From Membranipora membranacea (Eukaryota > Bryozoa > Gymnolaemata > Cheilostomatida > Membraniporidae): a DNA stretch of 60,000 bases. Positions 36,601 to 47,000 of the stretch are shown here, in pieces. The notes under the pieces are model-generated. The model was not told where the DNA came from. It did no database searches and saw only the letters and a list, made by a program, of their open reading frames with translations. The stretch lies in NCBI GenBank assembly GCA_914767715.1, contig OU612073.1, positions 498,001-558,000 on the forward strand, written 5' to 3'. The position numbers and the translations under genes were made by a program. Every line of letters starts with the position of its first letter. The stretch's first letter is position 1.

Positions 36601-39600
36601 TTTGGATGCAGCTTTGAATGTGTTCACTTTACAGAGTTTTATGTATTGTAGATTGTCAGATCTCACAGAGCTTGAGGTACTAGAAATAGGATGGAATGAG
36701 TTCATCACACTCCCTACAGCAATTCTCAAATTAACTAAACTGAAGACACTGGACCTTGAGGAAAACCAAAGTCTGCAGTCATTAGATTCCCGTCTGTTAC
36801 TTCTACCTGCTCTGGAGAAGCTAAACTGTAATTGGTGTAGAGCTCTGACATTTCCACCTTCTGCAGTCTGTCAGCAGGGTCTGCAGGCTGTAAAACAGTA
36901 TTACACAGATCTCAAACAAACAGGAGGAATAAAACTTCCAATAGTCTCTGCTGCAGTGATAGGAAACAGGATGGCAGGTAAAACTAGTCTGATAAACAGT
37001 CTGAAAGCCCGAGAACGGAAACTCACGTATCGTAACACGGAGGGAGAGTATGATGACACAACAGAGGTGTTCAAAATAGAAGAGATTGAAATGGGAGATT
37101 CACAGTTAAAGATCTTTGACTTTGGAGGTGACAGAATATATCACTTGACGTATGTTATTACAATCCGTAGTAATTACATTCCAATAGTCGTTGTGAATAT
37201 GGAAGAGTTTGATCAGCTATCTACATCTAAGGGTTGTAAGGAGGCAGTGAGGATTCTAGCACTAGACTACATATCTCACCTTTATACATCAAGCCCTCGG
37301 CTTGACTCTCCCTTCGTTGTTCTCACACACAAAGACAAACTCAGCCCTGCAAAGTTTGAAAGCAGAGCAACTGAGCTCTCTGATTCTCTCAACATCCTCT
37401 GTTCTGAAATGATGGAGGAGGAAAGGCACTTCTCAAAAGGAAAATCTGCCTTTTGCGAAATTCTTATCTTCTCAAAGGACAAGCAAATCATCTCCCCTCG
37501 AGATATATTCACACTGGGCCAGGATGATGTAAACAACGAGGGGATCCTCCGCATTCTCAGTCAGCTTCAGATGAGAGCAGAACCATTCTTCACTACCATC
37601 CCCAAACTTTGGGAGCTTCTTCTTATATTCTTTGACAGTATGGCCCATTTGCCATTCATTCTTCTTGTTGAGGTAAAACAGAGATTCCCTGGGGATGCCG
37701 GCTTCACAGTGCTACGCTACATGCATAACATTGGTAGAATTCTGTGGTTTGAACATGATGAGATCTTGAGAGGATTTGTTTTCCATAAGCTGACAGCAGT
37801 GACGGACACGATCGCTTTACTGTTTCATCACAGGTCAGCTGACCTATGGAAGTCTCATATCAATGCTCAGCCAAACTTCATCTCCTTTGGAAATGAAATG
37901 ATACAAAAGAGCAAGTATCAAAAGCTTGTAAGAGAGTTTATACAGACAGGAGTTATTGACGAAGCTGTGCTGGTCACGGTGATCAGTAGTGGAAGTTTTC
38001 CCCGCGCACCGGCGATATCACTACTAAAGTCATTCAAACTACTGTGCGGACCTATTCATACATCACCGCGGAACACATACATTGTTCCATACTTCTCTAA
38101 AGGCTCAATGGATCTGATCCCAACAGACATCAAGCTGCTTCAGCTACGTGTAGACATTTCATTCAAAGGTCTGTCCCCTCCCTCTTATATATACAGCCTA
38201 CTCACCTGCCAGTTTCTAGCTCCATTCACAGACCCCGGTCTTCGGCTTAGAACGGCTAAGAACGGAGCCATGGTACATCATGGTAACACAGTGAGTCGAG
38301 TAGTGCACAGCAGTAGAGACCGTAAGGTTAGTGTACTCGTAGACACCCCAGCAGCAGATATAGATTCCTCCTGGAAACAACTGATTGACCACACAGACTC
38401 TATCATCAATCACCTGCTCTCTATCTGGGTCGCAGCTCGACCTATATGTGAGTTCTACTGTGCTCACTGTCTGTATCTACACGAGTCTGAGCCTGAGATA
38501 GAAGTAGATCCAGCCTGGTATTCTCCTCTGAACCACAATGAGAGGGATAAGCCTCTATCTCACCTGCTGAGAAGACTGCCTTCTAATGCTGACCCTGTGA
38601 GCTGCTGTAACGACCAAACTAATGGTGGACAACTCCGAGTACCAAGACCTCTGAGATTTCCATGTAAGTACGCAGATCAAACACAAACTTTGTTACCAAT
38701 ACAAAATTGTTTTTTCTGATATTTCATGATGAAAAAAGGTAATTATCAGCAAAATGGAATTTTTGTTCTCTTATTTGAATAAATCCCTCTGATTTCTGGT
38801 TTACACATTTTTTCGATTGCAGATATATAAAACCTTGCTTGGATTTGCCATCTGTTGTGACTTCCAATTGATTCAATCATTTGGTTAGAGAAATATGACA
38901 GTGTAATTTTTTCTCTGATAGGTTTATCGCTGACAGAAGCAGATAAAGATGAAGTCAGCACCTATATATCCACTCTACAGCCACAGGACACACCAGCACT
39001 TCTGGGTCTGTACAGTTATATCAGGATTAGGTTTAGGGATAAGTTTATACCTTCACTTCTGTACATAACAGCATATATTTGTCATATATTATAATTTCAC
39101 TTCATTGGGCTTGAGCAGATTATAGGTCAACTTAACTTATTATAACTTGTATTAATTAGGATAAATTTATTTAATTGTCTCCCCACAGCTGTACAACCAG
39201 AGGAGACACACAGAGCAGTAGCAGCTGGTGGAGAGAATGTCAGAAATGATATACAGAATAATGAGGAAGCTGTAGATGAGATCATAGAGCTGATGACATC
39301 ACAACCTCCAATAATCGACCTACCGCTGGTCATCAGTGACTCACAGGAAACTAACTCACAGGAAACGGTAAGTTGTCCTTCTATTACTACAGAATTCAGG
39401 TGAATTATATAAGTTTATACAGCTTATATTCATGACGATCCATTGCTTGATTACAGTTAGTTGTAAGTAAAACTGAACTCGTCTCTTTGTCTGCATGGAC
39501 AAATATTTTATTCTAGATGATCATTTTGATTAAACGCCATTTTTATATATATTATACAAGGTAAAGGTTAAATATACGTGTTCTGAATATTATCAATATC

Positions 39601-41851
39601 CCCTTCCCTATTTTAGATGAGATATAAGATGACTAAGACAAGAGGTCGAGCTCTCATATTATCTAATAAGTATGAGTACACTAATCAACGAGGTCAACAA
39701 GTCTGGAGAGCGGGTGCTGACATAGATCATGAGAATATGAAGAATATGCTGGAGAACTTTGGGTTTGTTGTGAATGGAGAGTATAAAAACTACACTTCAG
39801 AGGTAACCCATTCAATATAATCCATTACTATAATGTGAACAAGAAATGCACCAGATTGAAAGGTTGAGCTTTCATGTATTTCACGGAACCCGGCAATATT
39901 ATTGATGAAGGCTGTCACATTCCCCCAATTTTCTTATCAAATAAACATGTTTGTTTATAAAGGATATGGTGACCGAGATTCACAGAGAGACCCAGCTGGT
40001 AGACCAGACAGGCCAGTCGGTATACAAAGATCTAGGAATGTTTGTACTGGTTATAACTAGTCATGGCGCTGAAGGAACTGTTGTCGGATCTGATCACAAA
40101 CACATCAAACTTACTGATATCTATCAGTTATTATCTGCTCAAAACTTCCCGGCTATGAAAGGAAAACCAAAACTCCTAATAATACAAGCCTGTGCCGGAG
40201 GTTAGTACATCTGCTTCAATTAAAGAATTATGACAAGCAGAAACAACAGGTACTGTTTGTATCTGACATCAATGTAACATAACCAACAATGCAAATCCTT
40301 GAGACAGAAGTTAGAATCTATCATAATTATTATTATTATTATTATCATATAATTATTGCCGACATGTTATGAGCTATCAGACGTTTTGTACCAACAATGT
40401 CTCATCAATATTTCGTGTCATATCCTGTGATGAATTTCTATTTGCAGTTAACCGAGAGATGATGACAGACTCGATAAATGACACAGCTGTTGATCAGCAG
40501 TATAACAGACAGGAGGTGACATCACAGACAGCAGATTATGGACATGTAGACTCAGAGCCCAGTGATATCTCTGTGGCTAATCTGTTTGTCATGCAAGCAA
40601 GCTTTGATAGTAAGTGACATCTGTGCCTATCTGCCACAGACTGAAAGTTTACCGCCTTTTCACAGCAGTATAGATGCAAAATCTCAAAAAAGAAGAGGGA
40701 TGAGTTTGCACATTGCGGATTATCATCTCTCAGAATGTTTGTGAAATATTTCCTAAACTAATACCCTTTTGATTGTTCAGTTCAGTTGTACTGTTGTACT
40801 GTTGATATCACATTCAACTGTTATTCTATACATCTCTTTGATATGGTCAATCATTCTAATCTGTTGAAAATTTTCCTCTTCAGCATTTGTGTCGATAAGA
40901 TCGACAGATTTGGGATCTCAATTCATCAGAGCTGTGGTTGTGACTTTCTACAAGTATGCTCATAAACAACACCTACAGACTCTGGGGAATATGGTAAGTT
41001 TCTTATATAGAAATATGTTTCATTTCTGCTCTACAGTAAATGATATGATAGTCTGATATATCAGACTGGGTATCATTCCGATCAGAGAGTTGTCCCAAAG
41101 CTTTTTTATCATCCCGCCCTCCTTGTCGATGATATTTGATGATAAATTATGATTGTTATATGCTAAACAAGAAAGAGGATCAATATAGAACAGGTATATA
41201 AGACGTGTCAATTGGAATAATTCAAACGAACACGTGTTAGTTGTGGTTGCTGTGGTTGCTGTAGTGACCTTGGCGTGACGTGGTTACAAATATTGTATTC
41301 AGTTATTGAGCCTATGGGTATTATTTCTGTCTTGACAGATCCAGAAAGCTGTCAGTAAGAGCAGCGTGCAGAGAACTGATGAACTCAGGCAGATAGTGTC
41401 ACCTCAGGATAGAGAGAAGGCGTATGTAGCTCAGATGCCTAAGATAACCAGTACTATGTGTAACAGACCACTCTACCTAGAACCAGGAATAGATATTAGA
41501 CATCTAGGAGAGCATCCAGCTAGTGTTACTACTGATGTCAGAGATCCTAATCCTCCCCAGACTACGATCTCCTGGCTCGCTGGTATAAATAATACATTGA
41601 TAATCTACTTAGCAATCAACTCTCAAACCTATCATGTGCAGTTATACTTCAGTCACTCATAAAACTTACCATTTATTTAGGCCAGTAGAGCTGCGCCAAT
41701 CACATGTTATTTCATACAATCAGTCAATAATGTGATTAAGTTAAATGAAACATTTTCTCGTGTATTTATAGATGATGTAGTGACAACACGTGGAGGAGGA
41801 GGAGCTACAACCTCACAGAATATCAGAAAATGGAGAATAGACAGGACATGA
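27616..41851 (+). CDS. LRR-Roc-COR-caspase fusion protein
   Basis: Predicted exons: 27616-27650 (start, tentative), 29336-29563, 31235-31375, 32162-32302, 32975-33115, 33784-33924, 34593-34733, 36652-38663, 38922-39005, 39189-39367, 39617-39802, 39963-40200, 40448-40609, 40884-40993, 41339-41582 and 41772-41851 (TGA). Each junction is GT-AG and phases agree throughout. Total coding length is 4,263 nt, about 1,420 residues. Order: LRRs (about 40-400), Roc GTPase with P-loop GNRMAGKT (about 427), DFGGD (about 479) and THKD (about 548), COR (about 610-800), a Cys-rich stretch, an acidic linker, then a caspase with p20 from about 1082, catalytic His about 1177 in SHG, Cys about 1220 in QACAG, and p10 with SIRS. 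ROCO proteins are dimeric GTPase switches and caspases are Cys proteases of cell death and immunity. A sensor-switch-executioner role in the cytoplasm is inference. The weakest points are the first exon and whether all five LRR cassettes are used together. Confidence 0.85.
28003..28730. repeat. Diverged direct repeats of about 140 bp flanking a LINE fragment
   Basis: 28003-28146 and 28594-28730 share ACATTAACTAGG, GCTGCATTGTC, GACTGAAGTCTGA-like and ATTATCAAAGAGGGAAGGCA blocks in the same order. They flank the reverse-transcriptase fragment at 28281-28625 and overlap its ends. They are too diverged and long for a target-site duplication, so a local duplication is more likely. Confidence 0.55.
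28281..28625 (-). pseudogene. LINE reverse-transcriptase C-terminal fragment in ROCO-caspase intron 1
   Basis: The minus-strand frame reads SSETWPLT, FSVCEMRMLRYCLG, RRRRLQWFGHVCRKEE and RRRNRGRPKYRWKDTI followed by KDL. This is the standard tail of RTE/L1-like reverse transcriptases (YGSETW, E.RMLR, LRW.GHV.R, RGRP..RW.D....DL). The catalytic domain is missing. It is inserted antisense to the host gene. Confidence 0.85.
28855..29165. repeat. Dispersed repeat shared with the matrixin intron
   Basis: A diverged copy of 2840-3150, sharing GGACCGCATTTCTCATCTTT and TGATTGGTC and ending shortly before LRR exon 29336. It is non-coding. Confidence 0.65.
29336..29563 (+). CDS. Exon 2: N-terminal region leading into the LRRs
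   Basis: It starts after a GGTTCAG acceptor and ends WER in phase 2 at GTAAGTT. It encodes IATIPDYPDYREM, then ITHLCIKDQVPDWISEEAPD and LIQLRLRG, the first LRR-like strand. Its phase-2 end joins any of the LRR cassettes or the Roc exon directly. Confidence 0.8.
30427..30743 (+). other. Unexplained open frame within ROCO-caspase intron 2
   Basis: About 104 codons are open from ATG 30429, with mixed composition (SADLVVGDIPLLFTVYKQLL). No splice sites, family motif or second copy supports it. I treat it as chance or transposon debris. Confidence 0.2.
30808..30844. repeat. Hairpin with 17-bp perfect arms
   Basis: AGTGTCAGATGTCGTGT and its exact complement flank AAT. It lies in the intron before the first LRR cassette. 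Confidence 0.8.
31235..31375 (+). CDS. LRR cassette exon 1
   Basis: A phase 2-2 exon of 47 residues with two repeats: LDRLQVLDIRFNPALGAVPE and LTQLKLTGCGFTEIS. It differs from the others by R at the first exposed strand position and by GF for GI. Confidence 0.9.
32162..32302 (+). CDS. LRR cassette exon 2
   Basis: Phase 2-2, 47 residues. The strands read LEQLRWLDISLNRALGAVPE and LIVLEMHDCGITEIS. Exposed residues R-W and V-E-H are unique to this unit. Confidence 0.9.
32975..33115 (+). CDS. LRR cassette exon 3
   Basis: Phase 2-2, 47 residues. The strands read LDQLQVLDISLNPALGAVPE and LTELSMWDCGITEIS. Confidence 0.9.
33784..33924 (+). CDS. LRR cassette exon 4
   Basis: Phase 2-2, 47 residues. 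The strands read LDQLKELDIGHNGDLGAVPE and LTKLRMYDCGITEIS. The flanking intron is almost the same as for cassette 5. Confidence 0.9.
34593..34733 (+). CDS. LRR cassette exon 5
   Basis: Phase 2-2, 47 residues. The strands read LDQLEVLDISHNGDLGAVPE and LTELMLLNCEITEIS. It carries N-C-E where cassettes 2-4 have D-C-G. Confidence 0.9.
34734..36651. other. Long intron before the Roc-COR exon; no other gene seen
   Basis: About 1.9 kb between the last LRR cassette and the TATTGTAG acceptor at 36651. No extra exon of the cassette type (ATTATCACAGTTAG start) is present. Confidence 0.6.
36652..38663 (+). CDS. Large exon: last LRRs, Roc GTPase and COR domain
   Basis: Begins RLSDLTELEVLEIGWNEF in the same phase as the LRR cassettes. 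The Roc domain holds GNRMAGKTSLI (P-loop), DFGGD (switch II, DxGG) and VLTHKDK (G4). The COR domain holds LRYMHNIGRILWFEHDEILR and FVFHKL. It ends with a Cys-rich CEFYCAHC segment and RPLRFP. Bases before 36652 are also open but are intron. The single 2-kb exon is unusual beside the small flanking ones and could come from a retroposed or intronless ancestor. Confidence 0.93.
38922..39005 (+). CDS. Linker exon after COR
   Basis: Joins the Roc-COR exon in phase 1 (T|GT, Cys) and encodes LSLTEADKDEVSTYISTLQP followed by QDTPALL, ending in phase 1 at a GTCTGT donor. The composition suggests a helical linker. I do not recognise a domain. Confidence 0.75.
39189..39367 (+). CDS. Acidic linker exon before the caspase
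   Basis: Starts G|CT in phase 1 and ends in phase 0 at GTAAGTT. It encodes about 59 residues rich in E, D and Q, with NNEEAVDEIIELMTSQPP. Several Asp residues could be sites where the caspase frees itself from the GTPase part, though that is inference. Confidence 0.78.
39617..39802 (+). CDS. Caspase p20, N-terminal part
   Basis: Encodes YKMTKTRGRALILSNKYEY, then RAGADIDHENMKNMLENFGF. These match the caspase pattern Y.M....RG.ALI.N and R.G...D..NL...L..LGF. The R of RGRALI is in place for the Asp-binding S1 pocket. Phase 0 at both ends. The exon has its own ATG, so an internal promoter could in principle make a free caspase. Confidence 0.92.
39963..40200 (+). CDS. Caspase p20, catalytic His and Cys
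   Basis: Encodes FVLVITSHGAEGTVVGSD with the catalytic His of SHG and GKPKLLIIQACAGG with the catalytic Cys of QACxG. The usual Arg of QACRG is Ala here. The exon ends in phase 1 at GTTAGT. Confidence 0.93.
40448..40609 (+). CDS. Caspase p20-p10 linker and start of p10
   Basis: Encodes VNREMMTDSINDTAVDQQYN and, after an Asp-rich stretch with GHVDSEPSD, ISVANLFVMQASFD. The last part is where effector caspases have the (A/V)DFL...T strand. The Asp residues of the linker are candidate maturation sites. Confidence 0.88.
40884..40993 (+). CDS. Caspase p10 core
   Basis: Encodes TFVSIRSTDLGSQFIRAVVV, matching the caspase S.R....GS.FI motif, with the Arg that binds Asp at P1. Joined in phase 1 upstream and phase 0 downstream. 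Confidence 0.92.
41339..41582 (+). CDS. Caspase p10 C-terminal part
   Basis: Encodes a helix with IQKAVSKSSVQRTDELRQIV, then AQMPKITSTMCNRPLYLEPG, which matches the caspase P...S.L...LYF.PG end. About 30 further residues form a tail. Confidence 0.9.
41772..41851 (+). CDS. Terminal exon of the LRR-Roc-COR-caspase gene
   Basis: Starts G|AT in phase 1 and encodes DDVVTTRGGGGATTSQNIRK and WRIDRT before TGA. A Gly run and basic end; no domain is recognised. Confidence 0.8.
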
Positions 41852-41872
41852 GTTTAATTCTTATCTCAGCAC

Positions 41873-41878
41873 ATTAAA
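41873..41878 (+). promoter_or_regulatory. Possible ATTAAA polyadenylation signal
   Basis: ATTAAA lies 22 bases after the stop codon of the caspase fusion. It could end the transcript very close to the stop. Without transcript data this is only a candidate. Confidence 0.3.
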
Positions 41879-42969
41879 CTATCAGGAGAGTAAAAGTGAG
41901 ACCAACTGTGTGATACTTATTCTTATCTCTCACATTTTATAAGTGACAATGTTACTATCACTTAGTTTATCAGTACCATTTGACGAACATTGAATTATCT
42001 ACATAATTTATAGGATGTGATATTTTCTTTATTTAATAACAGAATGTTTACAGAAGGTACACTTGACATGCATCATCAGTATGTCATGTTATTTCTCAGA
42101 ATACTGTATTTATTATCCATCAAGATTAAGTTCTACAAAATAGTTTTATCTTTTTTTATGATTTAGTATGTAATGTGTGTCCACCATGTACATTATATTG
42201 ATTTTATCAGTAGTTATTTTCCCACTGCAAGAGAGAGGACAACTACAGTTCTTGAATTTTGCTGATACATCAGTTTGCTGAGAAGCTATCAGACATACAT
42301 TTAGAGGTCCAAAACAATCCTATCAAGATAAATACAAGTTAAAGCTGTTATATCATCATATCTGACTCAAATAATACATGTCTTTTCTACTAATGGTGAG
42401 CAGAATTATCAGTTATGTGATATTTGACGTACGATTATTTCACCAAAGATAACTTTGATATATTGCTAGTTATAATGTCCACTCAATTTATTTTACTTAT
42501 GACTCAATATCATGACACACATCTCCTGAAACCTCCATCAAATATTTTTCTTTGATATCTTTCAAATGTATTTAATAGCCTTCAACAACATGTCAGGTCT
42601 TTAAACAATTTGAAGGCATCCAGACAACAGACATTCCTTTGTTTCAGTAATCAGTTGAACGGTCTATGGCTTCCATTTTTCTTCTTTTGTTTATTTTAAT
42701 ATTTTTTTGCTTCCTCCGGCACAATTGGAAGAACATCACTAAAGTGATTATTATTGTTGTCAATAAATGTTTTAAAACAAATGACCATGATAAGTAATAA
42801 AAGTAGGTCATTTTCAATCACCACAATGCCTCAGTAATGTATAAGCTGCTTCAGTGCAGGATGAGCTATTGACTGAAGGTCTATGACATTAGATAATTGC
42901 TGGTAACACTTACAGACTTTTGGAAAAAATACTTGGCACACCAGTGAAGTAAATCATAGTTCCTAGCTG
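41879..42969. other. No supported gene
   Basis: AT-rich sequence between the fusion gene and a SINE fragment. An AATAAA at about 42763 could also serve as a polyadenylation signal. Confidence 0.5.
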
Positions 42970-43085
42970 CAGTCTACCGACTACTGGGCTCAATTGACGT
43001 CCCAGGTGTGCACCGACCCGCCTGCCAACTGAGAGCAAAATGGCGCCAAATATGGCGGCCGGGCCCTTAAGGCAACCTTATTTCT
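42970..43085 (+). mobile_element. SINE family A fragment, 3' body
   Basis: AGTCTACCGACTACTGGGCT through CCTGCCAACTGAGAGC to GGCCCTTAAGGCAACC follows the family body, in diverged form. A hairpin of TGTCTTCTAG/CTAGAAGACA type follows at about 43130-43190. Confidence 0.65.
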
Positions 43086-43233
43086 CAGTCTTCAGACAGA
43101 GACAGACAAAAACACAGTCTGCCGTATCATGCCTGTCTTCTAGCTCAACAAAGCTTGACCTAGAAGACAGATATGATACTGCAGCCTGTGCTTCTTACTC
43201 AGACATATGATTACACTGAGCTATCAGATATAG

Positions 43234-44058
43234 GAATATGCTGGAGAACTTTGGGTTTGTTGTGAATGGAGAGTATAAAAACTACTCATCACAGGTAGAA
43301 CCATGCACATTGTATTTTATTTATTTGTCACTTTAGGTAATTTTAGAGAATCACCCCTATAATCAAATTTTTTTAAGTTGCTCTAAGTTAACCTAAGAGC
43401 TTTTATGTCGTTTCACAACAACTGCCAAATATCATTGATGTATGTTTGTATGTATGTTTGTATTTTTGTTCCTCCTAAAATCAACAGTGCGATGTACCGG
43501 AGTGAATTCCACTAGAAAAACAAAATTAAGTCAGTAAAATACATCTGCGAGCACTTGTTTTTTGGTGTGAGGAGTTATCTTCCTACGCTTCACGTGTACA
43601 TACTTGTTCTTACTAACGACAGCCCTACCTATGAATATTGAATACAGCACAGTGGTCATTCTCATTACCTACTAAAGAAGGTAATTTTACAGGCGCAGGG
43701 TATTTAGCATTTGTAAGAATCTGATCTAGTGTATGGACACCCCTGGTGGCAAAATTGATACATGGCATAAGGTTGAATTCAGAACAGAAAAATTCTAGTG
43801 GAATTCTATTGAAATCACCTACTAGTAGGATTTTGCTATTGGTATACTTGATGAAGCCTGTCCCCGTCACTGATTTGTGTATATAAATGTACATGTCGTT
43901 AATAAAGGATATAGTGACATAGATTCACAGAGACACTCAGCTGGTAGTCCAGACGGGCCAGTCGGTATACAAAGATCTAGGAATGTTTGTACTGGTTATA
44001 ACAAGTCATGGTGCAGAAGGGACTGTGATGGGATCCCACACAGGATTGACTGACATGC
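43234..44058 (+). pseudogene. Caspase p20 pseudogene fragment
   Basis: 43234-43295 repeats the end of caspase exon 39617-39802 (MLENFGFVVNGEYKNY), ending at a GTAGAA donor. 43908-44058 repeats the start of exon 39963-40200, including GQSVYKDLGMFVLVITSHGA followed by EGTVMGS. The second piece has an in-frame TAG after DIVT and stops before the catalytic Cys. No LRR, Roc or p10 part follows. It is a partial duplication of the neighbouring gene, now broken. Confidence 0.88.
43625..43894 (-). pseudogene. LINE endonuclease fragment in the caspase pseudogene intron
   Basis: The minus-strand frame has ILLVGDFNRIP, FATRGVHTLDQILTNA and NENDHCAVF. These are the GDFN, DxILT and SDH motifs of apurinic-like endonucleases of CR1/jockey-type LINEs. 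Only the C-terminal half is present. Confidence 0.82.
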
Positions 44059-44059
44059 G

Positions 44060-47000
44060 GAAATTACAATTATAGCATTTTTTATCACTGAATGTGTCCT
44101 ACATATGGAAATTTGATATGTATTTTATAAAACCACCTCCAAAGCTATGTTCATAAGTAATCTGGATCAGATTGTCGATTATCAATGAAGTAATAGTAAT
44201 GTCAACTGAGGTGCATTGCAAAACAAACTCCGACAAAATCAGTCTGCTAAAATGATTATGTAATAGACAATCACTCTATTTAGAAGTACTCAGCCACCAA
44301 CTTTGGCACCAAGAAAGGCTGGCTGGTATTGCAGCCGGAATTGAAACAAATGAAAGATTTTTTTCGTGTAACATGCAGTTTTATTGTAGTGCAAAACAGT
44401 GTAGAACAAATAAAAATTCTCAAACATTGCTATATAAACAACGAGTCTTCAAGATTGCGGATCATTTGATTATTTACCACGATTGTCACAATCAAGCAAT
44501 TCGATATAAAACCTAATATAATAATTATAATTGCCTTGCCTGTATTACAAAAGTTCACAGGTGCCATATATATGATACATAATAAAAAAAGTGATCTCAG
44601 TGTTATTTATTGTGACTATCGGTAGAGTGTAGGTGCAAAATAACAGTCAAAATGTTACTATAATCAAACGGATTATATACGTTAATTTATAAAGAAACGT
44701 ACACTACACTGTAAGTATGTGGTAGGCGAGATTAAAGCTTGTTTCACTGCTGTGTTTATGAGACAATATTGATCAACCCTAATGGTGTAAAATTTTTACA
44801 GGAGGAAATTTATTGCTTGCTCGATGTTACTTGACGGCGGCCCGACCTTGATTAGCAAAAATTGATGAGAGGTAAAATTGAGTCATCCTCAAACTAGATA
44901 AAACTAAATTCTAGCTAACATTTAATCCTCCAGGGTAGCGTTACTACAAAAACTCCCGCATTGACGGCTGTATTTTCAGACTCCTGGTAAAAATATGATA
45001 CAGATCAAAAAAGTCTTCCATTAGGCAGCTTCAGTCCACAAAGACAGCTTTTCTCAGCAATCGCAGAACTTGGTAGAGGGAAACCTAAAATTAAACGTTA
45101 AATTAACATTATTATCTGCATGCAGTCTAATATTTCGAAAGCACCCCCTATATTTGATGAACAGGCAGTCTGGAAGCAATAAAAGGAATCGTTAACAGTG
45201 GTTGTGATCTCATTGATCCAACATGCCATATCTCGGGTTTCGTCTTATTCTGGTATTGTAAAACTTGGACTACCTGATGAGACAGACACCACGCCCCATG
45301 ACATGGTTTACTTGGATAGTATAGGTGCGCTCTCTTTAGACATACGTACAGCATTTGACACTACATATCATGGACAACTCATCCACACGCGTGACCATCA
45401 TATAGCTTAAAAGCCAGGTTGTGTAAAATGCCTAGAGGGTTTTGTAACAAGCATCATAACATGTTTTTTATGGTCATTAGTTTCACACACAGAGAGAGCT
45501 CCAAGCCACACATGCAGGTATGGGTCTCATCAGTTTATATGTAGGATGATATCGGCAGTTGTGGGTAGGGATGGAACAAGATTTTGGATGAACCAGAAAT
45601 GTAACTAAGTTAATTTACACAAGTTACTGTTGTCTGACTTGATTCTATGATTGACTTTGTATAGAGGATGAGGTACTAGTGATGGTGCACTGAAGGTGTG
45701 TACTATGTAAGGGTCGATTTCAAATTCATCATCTTGGATCTGGCCTATTACATATCCGATTAGGTTTGTGGTTGGATCCAATGCCAAATATCCGAAATTC
45801 AACTCTAGCATCCAACCCTTGGTGTGGGCATGCTCAGCGATATTGTGACCAGGATTGAACAATTTTACTTGTCTTCAAAAAATAGTATTTATATAAGTTA
45901 TAATGCAGTTTGAGTTTGAAGTACTGAATGGTAGTTTGATTTCAGACATGCGGCCACGGGATAAGTTAAGTTTCACAATAATACTTCTTTCTTTTGTTCT
46001 CACCTGACTATTCTTCACCATAATATATAAATATGCAGCATAACATCAGCACACATATACCCCAAACCAGAGCTAGAACTCTGGTAACCACCTGAAATAT
46101 AAAATATATAATATGGAGGGAATCATTTGTTACTGTCTATTAATTGATTTAGTGGTTTGTTTTAGGCAAACCTTAGAATGTAAGGGACTTCTGTGGGTGG
46201 GAAGGGTATAAGTCAGATGGATTTACTATAAGTAGTCTGTTTAGTAACTCCACGCGCTACTGCGTATGGTGCTTATTTCGGGCCATGCAACCGACACAAC
46301 AGATTTTTAGGAGTAAATGGACCGGTGGGTAGGGCACTCACGTATTAGAGGTATTTTGACCATTTTTGTGATAAAATACCTGCTGTCAACCCTCTATTTC
46401 AGGGAAATTATGTTGGCAGAATGGTCTTGATCATGGAGCAAGAGCTATAATCAATATCTACTTCCACCTTGTGATCATTCAGGGATTATGAGCCAACTGA
46501 GATAGGTCTTGAACATATCACCTGCGGCATGGAATGCCAAAAGTTACCAAAATTACCTCAACATAAATAGTCTCCTTCCCATGTAACTTTGTGGATGATC
46601 ATGATCATGCATGAAGCATTTTCCTTGCATGGTATGGTGAAAGTAACCCGATCGGCATTCACTCACAGATTGAATTAACTTTTGGTGACACTCAGTTCTA
46701 CAAGTACCAATAACAACCAAATTCATCACCAAGCTACCTCAAAAATGATGGCGTTTGATTTTTGAGGTAGGTTGTCAATAATTGAACATCGTTATATATT
46801 AGTTGTTCAGCTATTGATGAATTAAGGGAGCTCAATGGGTACAAATGAAAAGCTGCAGATCTTTCATAAAATATAATTCAAGCATGTTGGCACTATTTAC
46901 CTTACTACCAAGCAACTCAAGCTTTTTTCACATTATACGGGAATTTTATTAGATTTTTGACTGAGTCAACTTACCATCACTTTTGCTTGTTAGACAGGCA

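Noticed and set aside
36497-36651. ATG at 36497 as start of a separate Roc-COR gene
   Set aside because: The codons before 36652 carry no LRR or other signature. The TATTGTAG acceptor at 36651 matches those of the LRR cassettes in sequence and phase, so this stretch is intron that happens to be open.
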